Below, piece by piece: positions 32,310 to 42,231 of a DNA stretch of 64,000 nucleotides. Under the pieces are notes generated by a model. That model was not told where the DNA came from and searched no databases. It saw only the letters and a program-made list of their open reading frames with translations. The translations under genes and the position numbers were made by a program. Origin of the DNA: VRUE01 sp963753585 (GTDB lineage Bacteria > Actinomycetota > Thermoleophilia > Solirubrobacterales > 70-9); the NCBI GenBank assembly GCA_963753585.1, contig CAVWCU010000002.1, forward strand, positions 62,001-126,000, written 5' to 3'. The stretch's first letter is position 1, and each line of letters starts with the position of its first letter.

Positions 32310-33574
32310 GCGCCAACGGCGGATCTCGGTCGGAGCATTTCTTCGGCTGGGGCCTCAGCGAGGGAGCGCTCGTCGCCGGGGAGACGTCGCTCCGTTTGGT
32401 GGCCAAGGAGTTCGGTACCCCGCTCTACGTGTATAGCGAGCCTCGCGTCCTCGAGCGGGCCGAGCAACTGCGCGCCGCCTTCCCGGGCTTCTCCATCCTC
32501 TACTCGATCAAGTCGAACCCGCAGCCGAGGCTATGTCGCATGCTTGCCAAACACGGCTTTCACGCCGGTGTCTCTTCGCTCAATGAGTTCGAGCTCGCCC
32601 TTGACACGGGCTATCAGCCCGAGGACATTGGCTACGTAGGTCCCGCCAAGCGGCTCGTCGACCTGCAGAGGACTGCGGCAAAGGGGTGCGGGGTCTACTA
32701 CGTCGAGTCGCTAACCGAGATCAGTCGCCTCGAACAGGTGGCCGACAGCCTCCAGCGCCGACTGCAGATCGCGCTTCGGATCAATACCGAGCACCGCCCC
32801 ACCGCGGCGGGGGAGTTCATGGCCGGCGGCCCAAGCGAGTTTGGCATCGATGAGGAGCACCTAGACGAGGCGATCGAGGCGATCGACTCCCGCCGACTGA
32901 ACCTGGTGGGCTTCCACACCTTCGTTGCCAGCCAGGTGGTCGAACGACGGGCGCTCGAACGCCACTTCAACCGCGTCGCAACGTTGGTCAGCGGCCTCGC
33001 ATCTGATCACGACATAGATCTTCAGGTCGTCAACTTCGGCGGCGGGTTCGGCATCCCCTACGCATCATCAGAGCGCGAGCTCGACATCTCGCGCCTGGGA
33101 AAATACGTCGCCTCGAGCCAGGCCATTCTGGCCTTGCGTGAGAAATGGCCGAAGGCATCGCTATGCCTGGACGTTGGTCGCTTTCTCGTCGGCGACGCAG
33201 GGGTTTTCCTGACCGAGGTGGTGGACGTGAAGAAGTCGCGTGGTCGCACCTTTGTGATCACCGACTCTGGGGTGACGGGATTTGCCCGCCCCAACATGCC
33301 CTGGGCCCAGGTGCATCCCTGCTGCGTCGTCGACAGGGTCAACGAGAACGGGTCATCCAGCATCTCCTGCTCTGTCGTCGGGCCTTCGTGCATGCCTGGC
33401 GACCTCCTCGCGCCTTCCGTCGACCTCGCCGATCCAAAGCCCGGCGATGTCCTTGCCTTCATGAACGCGGGCGCCTACGGGCGAACGATGAGCCTCCTGG
33501 AGTGGGGCGGCTTCGATCAGCCCCGCGAGGTCAACTTCGACGGATCCGAATTTTGCGATCCCAATCCCAAATGA
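32306..33574 (+). CDS. Fold-type III PLP-dependent decarboxylase (DapDC/ODC-like)
   Basis: 422 aa from a GTG overlapping the previous stop. It has an alanine-racemase-like barrel. The PLP lysine lies in ILYSIKSNPQPRLC. The glycine-rich phosphate loop is VNFGGGFGIPY, the family histidine/GFH region is NLVGFHTFVASQ, and the C-terminal active-site segment is MNAGAYGRTMS preceded by SCMPGDLL (the CESGD-like loop, here CMPGD). This family decarboxylates diaminopimelate, ornithine, arginine or carrier-bound amino acids. The altered CxxGD loop argues against plain lysine synthesis. Substrate unknown. Confidence 0.8.
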   Translation: MSANGGSRSEHFFGWGLSEGALVAGETSLRLVAKEFGTPLYVYSEPRVLERAEQLRAAFPGFSILYSIKSNPQPRLCRMLAKHGFHAGVSSLNEFELALDTGYQPEDIGYVGPAKRLVDLQRTAAKGCGVYYVESLTEISRLEQVADSLQRRLQIALRINTEHRPTAAGEFMAGGPSEFGIDEEHLDEAIEAIDSRRLNLVGFHTFVASQVVERRALERHFNRVATLVSGLASDHDIDLQVVNFGGGFGIPYASSERELDISRLGKYVASSQAILALREKWPKASLCLDVGRFLVGDAGVFLTEVVDVKKSRGRTFVITDSGVTGFARPNMPWAQVHPCCVVDRVNENGSSSISCSVVGPSCMPGDLLAPSVDLADPKPGDVLAFMNAGAYGRTMSLLEWGGFDQPREVNFDGSEFCDPNPK

Positions 33575-34509
33575 ACACGGAAGCCAAAGGCACTGAACAG
33601 GAGCCGACCTTGAAGCCGGTGACGCTGCGACCGATCAAGGTAATGCTCTGCCCCTTCAACGGCTTTGGCGACGCCGCCGATCGCCAGCACGATGGCTGGC
33701 TCGGGCTTCGCTTCTTCACTGAATGGTTGAACGAAAGCCAAGAGCTTTTCGACTTCCAACACACTGAGTCTGAGACCAAGGTTCCCGAGGACCTACCTCA
33801 CGGCTTCACCGCAGAGGCGTCCTTTGACTGCCTCAGTCGGCAACTAGAGAATCTCGTCGACATCTCCTGCGGGATCGGGCTCACCGACTCTCCGCTGGAG
33901 CAAGGGGTGTTCAATCATCACGACGAGTCACACGGAGTCGGCGTCGTCACCTTCGAGGTTTACAAGCAATATGTTCCCGAGACGGCATCTCTCGAACGCT
34001 ACCTCGCCTACCTCGTCCTTTGTGAGGCATTCTGCCTCGCCGGTCGCAGGCAATTCGAGCATGAAGAGCATAGGAAGTGTCTATTCGACTTCTGCGGCAA
34101 CAAGCTCGAGTTCACGGATTGCCTCGTCCATCCCCATATCTGCACGGAGTGCAAGAAGGAGCTAGTCGCTTCGGGCTTCGAGGCCAATTTGATCGCATCG
34201 GTCGAGAAGTTCCTCTTCAGCTTGGCAAAGCCGCGGCCGGGCTCTGCGTTCAACGCCGTCATGCGCCGTCCCGCTTCGGCCATGCTCGTCGGATCGCTCG
34301 TCGCCATAGTCACCGCCACCTACGCCGCAACTGAGAAAGGACTCGGCGCCTGGCTCCCCTCGATCGCCCTCGGCGTCGTTGTAGTGTTCTTGGTTCTCCG
34401 CCAGTACATTCGTCACCGCCTCACCCGAAGGATGCCCGGAAAGCCACCGGGAAAATGGAGGAGGTTCCTACAGGGGCCGCGACGATGGCTGGTTAGGCAA
34501 CTGCGCTAG
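33571..34509 (+). CDS. Unknown protein: cytosolic zinc-like domain plus C-terminal membrane helices
   Basis: 312 aa from the ATG at 33571, which overlaps the previous stop (ATGA). The N-terminal ~200 residues end in a cysteine/histidine cluster (HRKCLFDFCGNK, then CLVHPHICTECKKEL) that looks like a structural zinc site. Two C-terminal transmembrane helices follow (ASAMLVGSLVAIVTATYAA, SIALGVVVVFLVLRQYI), and the protein ends in a very basic tail. The HHDESHG segment is not a standard metalloprotease motif. No function can be named. It is coupled to the decarboxylase gene and ends 5 nt before the next gene. Confidence 0.6.
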   Translation: MNTEAKGTEQEPTLKPVTLRPIKVMLCPFNGFGDAADRQHDGWLGLRFFTEWLNESQELFDFQHTESETKVPEDLPHGFTAEASFDCLSRQLENLVDISCGIGLTDSPLEQGVFNHHDESHGVGVVTFEVYKQYVPETASLERYLAYLVLCEAFCLAGRRQFEHEEHRKCLFDFCGNKLEFTDCLVHPHICTECKKELVASGFEANLIASVEKFLFSLAKPRPGSAFNAVMRRPASAMLVGSLVAIVTATYAATEKGLGAWLPSIALGVVVVFLVLRQYIRHRLTRRMPGKPPGKWRRFLQGPRRWLVRQLR

Positions 34510-34514
34510 GCACG

Positions 34515-35369
34515 ATGTCCGCGCATCCGCCACTAGTTGAGCCACCCTGCGTCCGCACGCCGTTGCTGGAAGGAATTCGCACCGACCTATTTGCGCAACG
34601 TGAAGACCTCGATCCCGTGAACTTCTGTATTCGCGGTGTTTGGACGACTCGTTATCGGCTCAAGCTGCTTCCGGAGTCAACGCCCTTCGACCTTCAGTTC
34701 GTCTTGGTACAAACCGATCAGATCGGCTGCTGTTACTACCCCGTCCCCGAACTCATCAGTGGCGAGGGCGCCTGTATTGGTGCGTCGGTATTTGACCGTT
34801 TTGAGCACCCGGCACTCGACATCGCTGCCCTCGACGCCGCCGCCGCGGCGATCGCGCCGCGGGGAGAACATCGGGTCCTCTCCGGCACCAATTCCGCCAA
34901 GGCGAACCAGCGGGCGCATCTGATCTGCAGCGAGGCGAGGCGCCTCGCCGGCTCCGCAATGCCGCCGAGGGTCGCTCTGGTCGGCGTCGTCGGCGAGGTC
35001 CTGCACGAGCTTCGCGGTTGGAGCGGAGTAGAGGTTCTCGCCTCCGACTACGCCCCGCAGCTCGCAGGAGACCAGATGGAAGGCGTTCTCGTCCGATCGG
35101 GAGCGGATACCGATCGTCTGATCGAATCCGCCGACGTTGCGATCGTCACCGGTATGAGCCTTGCCAACGGAACCCTGCAAGGGATTCTCGACGCCGCCCG
35201 ACAGGCCAAGACCAAGCTTCTCATCTTCGCCCAGACCGGTCACAGCTTCGCCCCCACATACCTCGGGCTCGGTGTTGACACTGTCGTCTCAGAACGCTTT
35301 CCGTTCTACCTCTCAGCGGCGGGGCCCTCGGACGTCTGGGTCGCACGACGCGCGGAACTGCAGTCTTAG
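34515..35369 (+). CDS. DUF364-like Rossmann-fold protein (putative metal-chelation domain)
   Basis: 284 aa. The C-terminal ~130 residues (RVALVGVVGEVLHELRG, VEVLASDYAP, ADVAIVTGMSLANGTLQGIL, LLIFAQTGHSFAPTYL) match the pattern of the DUF364 domain, a Rossmann-like domain predicted to bind heavy metals or a chelator-like ligand. The usual GPT/GPS before the last loop appears as AQTGHS. The N-terminal half (AACIGASVFDR-like, LSGTNSAKANQRAHLICSEA) also fits the extended family. It is last in the operon with the oxidase and decarboxylase. A small-molecule or metal-ligand pathway is possible. Confidence 0.6.
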   Translation: MSAHPPLVEPPCVRTPLLEGIRTDLFAQREDLDPVNFCIRGVWTTRYRLKLLPESTPFDLQFVLVQTDQIGCCYYPVPELISGEGACIGASVFDRFEHPALDIAALDAAAAAIAPRGEHRVLSGTNSAKANQRAHLICSEARRLAGSAMPPRVALVGVVGEVLHELRGWSGVEVLASDYAPQLAGDQMEGVLVRSGADTDRLIESADVAIVTGMSLANGTLQGILDAARQAKTKLLIFAQTGHSFAPTYLGLGVDTVVSERFPFYLSAAGPSDVWVARRAELQS

Positions 35370-35518
35370 CCGCGCTCGCCGCCACCCAGACTCTCTAGTG
35401 CTCGCATGCGAAAACTGAAGCACCAGCTTCCGTGCTGGGCGAGAACTCGCATCCGGAGGAGATCCCCTCCTACCAGGGTCGTTCGGTCGAGGTCAAAGCT
35501 GCAACCTAGTGCGCCGCC

Positions 35519-35809
35519 TCAGTCCGGATCGAGGTCTGCCATGTTGCAGGCGATCCACTCCAGCTCGCCGTTGACCAGCGGCACCTCCTCTGGATAGCGG
35601 GCCGCCCAGACCCAGCGCTCCCAGCGCGTGAAGCCGCCGTGCCGCGAGGCGCTGATCCGCTCCGCAGGCGTCATCCGTCGCAGCACCGAGGCGAAGCTGT
35701 CGACGAGGCGTTCGGTCTCGCGGCTGTCGCGGCCCTTCAGTCCCTCGTAGGTGAGGTGCTGCTCGCCGCTCTCGACCTCTCGAATCAGGGTGTCCAACGT
35801 CTGAGTCAT
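35519..35809 (-). CDS. Small conserved-looking protein, unknown
   Basis: 96 aa with a strong SD (AAGGAGG) before the ATG at 35809. It is mostly helical: an N-terminal amphipathic helix (LDTLIREVESGEQ), an LVDSFASVLRRMTPAERISA helix, then an aromatic segment (FTRWERWVWAARYPEEVPLV) and an acidic end. No domain is recognised. Its start overlaps the stop of a possible 69-aa leader ORF, and it lies downstream of promoter motif copy 5, so it likely belongs to the mobile element's own regulon. Confidence 0.65.
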   Translation of the reverse strand: MTQTLDTLIREVESGEQHLTYEGLKGRDSRETERLVDSFASVLRRMTPAERISASRHGGFTRWERWVWAARYPEEVPLVNGELEWIACNMADLDPD

Positions 35810-36015
35810 CTCGGCCTCCTTCGGTCTGGCTCCGCCCGCTGCGGGAGCCGATGCCCGCCGCCCGCACGCCGCCAGGCGTGCAAAATTGAGGGCACGCGGG
35901 CGGCTCCCGCAGAGGCGGCCTGACCTGCGTGAGCGCCTGAGCGATCACACGCGGCGGCTCGCCGCAGAGGCTCAGATTGGCTCTGAGCGCCTCGCTTCTC
36001 GGGCAGAGCGTCCAT
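35806..36015 (-). CDS. Possible leaderless 69-aa leader ORF
   Basis: The ATG at 36015 lies 9 nt after the TGGACAA box of promoter motif copy 5, the same geometry as the lipoprotein and relaxase starts. The stop overlaps the next start (ATGA). The protein is Ala/Arg-rich with no domain, and the DNA also holds a strong inverted repeat. It could be a real leader peptide or simply structured 5' UTR. Confidence 0.3.
   Translation of the reverse strand: MDALPEKRGAQSQSEPLRRAAACDRSGAHAGQAASAGAARVPSILHAWRRAGGGHRLPQRAEPDRRRPR
35839..35912. repeat. Nested inverted repeat in a 5' leader
   Basis: Outer arms CTGCGGGAGCCG (35839-35850) and its exact complement (35901-35912) enclose an inner hairpin GCACGCC/GGCGTGC with loop GCCA. 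It would form a branched stem-loop in the transcript of the 96-aa protein, just before its SD. Confidence 0.6.
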
Positions 36016-36024
36016 TCACCCCTG

Positions 36025-36052
36025 TTGTCCAACGCCGAGCCCTTCTGCTTCG
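36025..36052 (-). promoter_or_regulatory. Element-specific promoter motif, copy 5 (variant)
   Basis: Minus strand CGAAGCAG, 13 nt, TGGACAA, then CAGGGGTGA and ATG. The upstream box matches CGATGCAA at 6 of 8 positions; the downstream box equals that of the relaxase copy. Confidence 0.5.
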
Positions 36053-36072
36053 GGAGCTGAGGAGGACGTCGG

Positions 36073-36633
36073 GGTCAGGCGACGTGAGCGCCGGTGACAA
36101 ACAGCTTGTCCTCCGGGCCTGGGCGCAGGATCAGCACCTCGGCGGGGGCTTTCTCCAGCAGCCAAACGAGATCGTCGCCGGAGAACCCCGCCCCGACCTC
36201 TGCGGTGGCTGGGACGACCACCCGGTCGAAGCGCTCCTGGTCCAGAAGACGAGCGAGCGCATGGCGGTAGGAGCGTCCTCGCTCGATACGCGAGTCGATC
36301 GTTCACGCCCTGTGCCGTGGCCCGCTGTTCGATCGCCTCCAGCATCGGCATCGCCTTCGCCGCCTCGGCCGGAATCGAGCAGTCGAGCGGCAGCTGCTTC
36401 GGCACAGTCGCCAGGTAGGCGGGCATCAGCGTCGCATCCTCGGCCCGCGCAAGGCGCAGCGCAGCATCCACCGCGCGGCGGGAGATCTCCGTGCCGGTGA
36501 AGGGCAGGAGGATCTGGTGGATGGTCTGTGGACGCTCGGAGCGGCGCCCGCGCCAGCGCGAGCGGGCGATCAGGTAGCCGCCGATCAGGCCGGCGAGGAG
36601 CGCGACGACGATCAGGATGTGCTCGACCGTCAC
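36073..36633 (-). pseudogene. Membrane-anchored universal stress protein, frameshifted
   Basis: The GTG at 36633 opens a frame with an N-terminal transmembrane helix (ILIVVALLAGLIGGYLIA), then a Usp strand (ILLPFTGTEISRRAVDAALRL) and PAYLATVPKQLPLD. Near 36297 the frame breaks. The correct continuation lies in another frame: DSRIERGRTYRHALARLL, RFDRVVVPA and VLILRPGPEDKLFVTG, ending at TGA 36073. Restored, it is ~187 aa with a complete Usp fold. It follows the kdpD-like gene directly, so a role in potassium or energy stress is plausible. One single-base indel explains the break; whether it is real or an assembly error is open. Confidence 0.7.
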
Positions 36634-36634
36634 G

Positions 36635-37792
36635 TCACTCCTCCTTGCGCTCGCGGCGGGCGACGATCCGCACGTCGACGCCGGCCGGGGTGGCCCGCAT
36701 CAGACGCTGCGGCAGCGGCTCGCGCAGCCGCGCCAGGCCGCGCGGCGGCTCTGACTCGCCCGACCATGATGTAGGTGATGCCGCGCTCGCGGACGACCTG
36801 AGCGGCGCCGTCCACGAGGCTGTCGCTCTCCTCGATCAGGAAGGTGGCGCCGAGGACCGAGGCGAGGTGGCGCAGCGCCGTCACCTGGCGCTCGACCTCG
36901 CCCTCGATCGGCTGGCCGGGCGGCTTCACCCAGAGCAGGTCGAGCCCGGTGCCGAGCCGCTGCGCCGAGCGCCAGGCGCGGCGCACCAGCCGCTGCGAGG
37001 AGGGCTGCGGGCGGACCAGCGCCAGCAGCCGCTCGCCGACCGCTTTCGGCACCTCGGCGGCGACCCGCTCCTCGCGGGTGCCGAGCGGCTCCTCGACCAC
37101 GAGCCGCTTCGCCTCGACCTCCTGGGCGACCTGGCGCAGGGCGACCTCGCGCAGCGCCAGCAGGTTCTCGACGGTGAAGAAGTTGCGCAGCGCCGCCTCG
37201 ATGCTCTCGCCGGGATAGACCTTGCCCGCCCGCAGGCGCTCGATCAGCGCCTCGGGGGTGAGGTCGATCAGCACCACCTCGTCGGCCTCGCCGAGCACCG
37301 CGTCGGGGATCGTCTCCCGCACCCGCGTCCCGGTCAGCTCGGCGACCTGATCGTTCAGCGACTCCAGGTGCTGGACGTTGACCGTGGAGAAGACGTCGAT
37401 CCGGCGGCGAGCACGTCGCGCACGTCTTCGTAGCGCTTCTCGTGCTCGGCGCCGGGCGCGTTGGTGTGGGCCAGCTCGTCGATCAGCGCCAGCTCGGGCG
37501 CTCGCGCCAGGAGCGCCGGCAGGTCCATCTCCTCGAGGTCGGTGTCGCGGTAGGTGACGCGCCGCCGCGGGACCGTCTCCAGCCCCTCGGCCAAGGCCGA
37601 GGTCTCCGGCCGCTTGTGCGGCTCCATGTAGCCGATCGCCACGTCGCGGCCGGCCTCCTGCTCGGCGTGCCCCTCCTGAAGCATCCGGTAGGTCTTGCCG
37701 ACCCCGGCCGCCATGCCGATGAAGACCTTGAGGTGTCCACGGCGAGCAGGTCGCACACCCTCATTCTCCGCCGCGGTTTCTGCGGCGGACAT
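36635..37792 (-). pseudogene. kdpD: KdpD N-terminal sensor domain protein, two frameshifts
   Basis: The ATG at 37792 overlaps the kdpB end. Residues 20-130 are the KdpD domain with P-loop VFIGMAAGVGKTYRML and IDELAHTNAPG. A one-base shift near 37400 moves the frame to VFSTVNVQHLESLND, then ALRNFFTVENLLALREVALR and a Usp-like domain ending TYIMVGR. A second shift near 36745 restores a C-terminus ending in RRERKEE at TGA 36635. Restored length is ~385 aa. It lacks the membrane and kinase parts, which are in a separate gene at 43153-44332, so KdpD is split. It would sense K+ or c-di-AMP status. Confidence 0.75.
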
Positions 37793-37793
37793 C

Positions 37794-39875
37794 TCAAGCT
37801 CCCAGCAGGTTGTGGATCACGAGGTCGAGCAGCTTGATCCCGACGAAGGGGACGATCAGGCCGCCGAGGCCGAAGATCAGCATGTTGCGGCGCAGCAGCG
37901 CCGTGGCGCCGATCGGCCGGTAGCGAACGCCGCGCAGGGCGAGCGGCACCAGCAGCGGGATCACCAGGGCGTTGAAGACGATCGCCGAGAGGATCGCCGA
38001 GAGTCGGCGTGCCCAGCTCCATGATGTTGAGGGCGTCGAGCGGGCCGCGCTCGCCGGGGTTGGCGGCGTAGGTGAAGGCGAAGATCGCCGGCAGGATCGC
38101 GAAGTACTTGGCGACGTCGTTGGCGATCGAGAAGGTGGTCAGGGCGCCGCGGGTGATGAGGAGCTGCTTGCCGATCTCCACGACCTCGATCAGCTTCGTC
38201 GGATTGGAGTCGAGGTCGACCATGTTGCCCGCCTCGCGCGCCGCCTGGGTGCCGGTGTTCATCGCCACCCCCACGTCGGACTGCGCCAGCGCGGGGGCGT
38301 CGTTGGTGCCGTCGCCCGCCATCGCGACCATCCGGCCTTCCTCCTGGTGGCCGCGGATCAGCTCCAGCTTCTGCTCGGGCGTCGCTTCGGGCAGGAAGTC
38401 ATCGACGCCGGACTCCTCGGCGATCTTCGCCGCGGTCAGGCGGTTGTCGCCGGTAACCATGACGGTGCTGATCCCCATCCGCCGCAGCTCATCGAAGCGG
38501 GCACGCATCCCCTCCTTGACGATGTCCTTCAGGTAGACGACGCCGAGGACGTGGTTGTCGCGGCAGACGGCCAGCGGCGTGCCGCCCTCGCGGCCGATCA
38601 GGTCGAGCTGCTCCTGCAGCTCGGCGGGCGGGCGCCCGCCCTGCTCGTCGACGTAGCGGATGATCGCGTCGCCGGCGCCCTTGCGGTACTGGTTGCCGTT
38701 GACGTCGACCCCGCTCATCCGCGTTTCGGCGGAGAAGGGGACGAAGTGCGCCTCGTGGGATTCGAGCTGGCGCTCGCGGATTCCGTACTGCCTTGGCGAG
38801 GACGACGATCGAGCGCCCCTCGGGCGTCTCGTCGGCGAGCGAGGAGAGCTGCGCCGCTTCGGCCAGCTCGGCCTCCTCGATCCCCGGCATCGGGATGAAC
38901 TGCGTCGCCTCGCGGTTGCCGAGCGTGATCGTCCCGGTCTTGTCGAGCAGCAGCACGTCGACGTCGCCCGATCGCCTCGACCGCCCGGCCCGAGAGGGCG
39001 AGGACGTTGTGGCGGACGAGGCGGTCCATGCCGGCGATGCCGATCGCCGAGAGCAGGGCGCCGATCGTGGTCGGGATCAGCGCGACCAGCAGCGCGATCA
39101 GGGTGACGACCGAGGCGTCGGTGCCGGAGAACTCGGCGAAGGGCCGCAGGGAGACGACGACGGCGAGGAAGACCAGCGTGAGGCCGGCGAGCAGGATGTT
39201 GAGGGCGATCTCGTTCGGCGTCTTGCGCCGCTCCGCTCCCTCGACCAGGGCGATCATCCGGTCGAGGAAGCTCTGCCCCGGCTCCTGGGTGATCTCGACG
39301 ACGATCCGGTCGGAGAGGACGCGGGTGCCGCCGGTGACGGCGCGAGCGGTCGCCGCCGGACTCGCGCACCACCGGCGCCGACTCGCCGGTGATCGCCGAC
39401 TCATCGACCGAGGCGATGCCCTCGATCACGGTGCCGTCGCCGGGGATCGTCTCCCCCGCCTCGACCACGACCACGTCGCCGCGGTGCAGCTCCGAGGCCG
39501 GCTTCTCGCCACCGTCGCGCAGGCGGGCGACGGTCTCGGTGCGCATCGAGCGCAGCGCGTCGGCCTGCGCCTTGCCCCGACCCTCGGCGATCGCCTCGGC
39601 GAAGTTGGCGAAGATCACGGTCAGCCAGAGCCAGACGCCGATCGAGAAGGCGAACCAGGCGGGCTCGTCGCCGCCGCCGAGCGGGGGACCGCCGAAGACC
39701 TGGATCAGCCAGCCGCCGGTGACGATCACGGCGCCGATCTCGACCACGAACATCACCGGGTTGCGGAGCCTGGTGGCGAGGGTCGAGCTTGCGCAGCGAG
39801 TCGAGCAGGCGCGCGCACCATGATCGCCCGGTCGACCAGGGAGCGCGGCTCGTTGCGAAGCGTCTCGTCGGTCAT
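37794..39875 (-). pseudogene. kdpB: KdpB, K+-transporting P-type ATPase catalytic subunit, several frameshifts
   Basis: The ATG at 39875 has a GGGAGG SD. Restored, it is ~690 aa, the normal KdpB length. Visible landmarks are MFVVEIGAVIVTGGWLIQVFG, the DESAITGESAPV actuator loop, LLLDKTGTITLGN with the phosphorylated Asp, KGAGDAIIRYVDEQGG, VMVTGDNRLTAAKIA and MAGDGTNDAPALAQSDVG, and the end LLDLVIHNLLGA. Single-base shifts occur near 39815, 39785, 39350, 38970, 38797 and 38005. No in-frame stop or motif loss is seen otherwise. It drives K+ uptake with KdpFAC. Confidence 0.82.
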
Positions 39876-40471
39876 CTGGTGGCCTCCCTGGTCGAGGGCG
39901 AGGTTGAGCTGCAGGACGTTCACCCCCGGCTCGCCGAAGAGGGCGAGGAAGCGGCCATCGGTGTGCTCGTCGACGAGGTCGAGCACGCCGGTCCAGCGGC
40001 AGGCCGCGGACCTCGGCGACCCGGTGCGCCTGGATGCGCGCGTTGGCCTCGGAGATGTGCGGGTCGACGCCCGAGGCCGAGGTGGTGACCGCGTCGACCG
40101 GCACCTCGGCGGCGGTCAGGCCGGGGTCGTAGGGGCGCTCGCGCTTCAGGTAGGCGGCGAGTTGTTCGGCGAAGAAGTCCGGAGAGTTCGCGGCTGTTGG
40201 GCCCGAGGTTGTTGAAGAAGGTGACGTCGGCGCTGTATTCGGTGGCGGAGGGGCGGCTCTGGAAGTAGCGCGGCAGGCCACCGAAGTCCTGGCCGATCAG
40301 CTTCGAGCCGACGACCTTGCCGTCGACCTCGACCTTGCTGCCGTTGGAGGCGCCGGGGAAGACCAGCTGCGCCACGCCGGTCGTGACCAGCGGGTAGGCG
40401 ACGCCGAGCAGCAGCGTCAGGAAGACGATCGCGATCGTCGCGGTGGTGAGGTCTTTGCGCAGTCCGTTCAT
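39872..40471 (-). pseudogene. kdpC: KdpC, K+-transporting ATPase subunit, frameshifted
   Basis: The ATG at 40471 starts a KdpC N-terminus: LTTATIAIVFLTLLLGVAYP (membrane helix), VGSKLIGQDF, YFQSRPSATEYS. Shifts near 40195, about 40005 and near its end split the frame. The remaining parts are VPVDAVTTSASGVDPHISEANA, quoted in part as VDAVTTSASGVDPHIS, and FLALFGEPGVNVLQLNLALD. Restored length is ~199 aa. The probable stop overlaps the kdpB ATG (ATGA). KdpC sits between kdpA and kdpB here, rather than after kdpB as in the canonical operon. Confidence 0.8.
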
Positions 40472-40472
40472 C

Positions 40473-42231
40473 TCAGAAGAGCTGGTCGGTCAGTCCCTGC
40501 ACGACCGGGCCGAGCAGGAAGGCGGGGAAGAAGGTCAGCGCGGCGACGATCACGACGACGCCGATCAGCAGGACGACGAAGGTGGGCGAGTCGGCGCGGA
40601 AGGTGCCGGCGCCGGCCGGGGCGACCCGCTTGCCGGCCAGCGACCCCGCGACCGCGAGCGCCGCGATCATCGGCAGGAAGCGGGCGAGGAGCATCACCAG
40701 GCCGCCGAGCAGGTTGGCGAAGCTGAACGCTTCGGCGCCCGCGTTGCCCGGCGCGTTCGGCTGGACGAAGCCGGTGTAGCCGGCGAAGGCCGAGCCGTTG
40801 TTGTTCGCCTGCGACATATAGGCGTAGAGCGACTCCGAGAAGCCCTGCGGGCCGTGGTTGTAGATCGACTGCGTGCCGTCGGGGCTCGCCACCGCCCAGG
40901 CGGTCGCGAACAGCACCAGCAGCGGCGTGACCAGCACGCCGACGAGGACCAGCTTCACCTCCCGCGACTCGATCTTCTTGCCGAGGAACTCCGGCGTGCG
41001 GCCGACCATCAGCCCGGCGATGAAGACGGTCAGCAGGACGAACAGGAGCATGTAATAGAGGCCCGAGCCGACCCCGCCGAAGACGACCTCGCCGGTCCCC
41101 ATGTTCGCCAGCGGCACCAGGCCGCCGATCCCGGTCAGCGAGTCGAGCGCGGCGTTGACCGCGCCGCAGGAGGTCACGGTCGTCACCGCCGTCCACAGCG
41201 AGGACTCGGCGATGCCGAAGCGCTGCTCCTTGCCCTCCATGTTGCCGCCGGTCGAGCCGTCGAAGGCGGAGGTGAGGACGCCCGCGTGGTGCTGGGCCGG
41301 GCTGCCGTGCTGCTCGGCGGCGTAGACGACGCCGACCGCGACGATGAACATCGCCATCATCGCCGCGTAGAGCGCCCAGCCCTGGCGGCGGTTGCCGACC
41401 ATGCGGCCGAAGGTGTAGGTGAGGCTGGCCGGGATCGATCGAGGATCAGCAGCAGCTCGACCATGTTGGTGAAGCTGTTCGCGTTCTCGAACGGGTAGGC
41501 GCTGTTGACGTTGAAGAAGCCGCCGCCGTTGGTGCCGAGCTCCTTGATCGCCTCCTGCGAGGCGACCGGACCGAGCGCCAGGGTCTGCGTGCCCCCGGCG
41601 ATCGTGTGGAAGGTGGTCGAGCCGTCGAGGGTCTGGATCACGCCCTGGGAGACGAGGACGAGCGCCGCGACGAAGGCAGATCGGCAGCAGGACGTAGAGG
41701 TTGATCCGAATCAGGTCTGACCAGAAGTTGCCGAGCGCCGCTCCCGAGCGGGCGGCGAAGCCGCGGATCACCGCCGCGAGCACTGCGATCCCGACCGCCG
41801 CGGAGACGAAGTTCTGCACCGTCAGCCCGACCATCTGGACGAAGTAGGAGAGCGTCGTCTCGCCGCCGTAGTACTGCCAGTTGGTGTTGGTGACGAAGGA
41901 GGAGGCGGTGTTGAAGCTGAGGTTCCAGGGGCCGGAGCCGAAGCCCTCGGGGTTCAGCGGCTGGATGCTCTGGGTGCGAAGGATCAGATAGAGCGCCAGC
42001 CAGGAGAGCAGGCTGAAGACGACGATCGAGCGCGCGTATGCCTTCCAGTCCTGCCCCTCCTCGGGGCGCACGCGCATCACCCGGTAGGCGAAGCGCTCGA
42101 CCGGCCCGATGACCGGCGAGAGGAAGACCCGTTCGCCGCGGAAGACGCGGGCGAGGTAGGTGCCGACCAGTGGCACGAGCGCAGTGAGGACGAGGAGGAA
42201 GACGACGATCTGCAGCCCAGCCCTGGGCCAT
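40473..42231 (-). pseudogene. kdpA: KdpA, K+-binding channel-like subunit, frameshifted
   Basis: The ATG at 42231 shares a base with the kdpF stop. Restored length is ~585 aa with about ten transmembrane helices. Selectivity-loop regions are visible: NTASSFVTNTNWQYYGGE, NGGGFFNVNSAYPFEN (in the middle frame), TSCGAVNAALDSLTGIGG and NNNGSAFAGYTGF. Single-base shifts lie near 42215, 41683 and 41437; between them the frame simply changes, with no other damage. The end LGPVVQGLTDQLF is normal. It lies 1 nt before kdpC. Confidence 0.82.

Noticed and set aside
37483..40281. A 932-codon open frame spanning kdpC, kdpB and kdpD
   Set aside because: It is a chance chain of kdpC, kdpB and kdpD pieces with out-of-frame filler between them, caused by the single-base shifts; the genes were traced separately.
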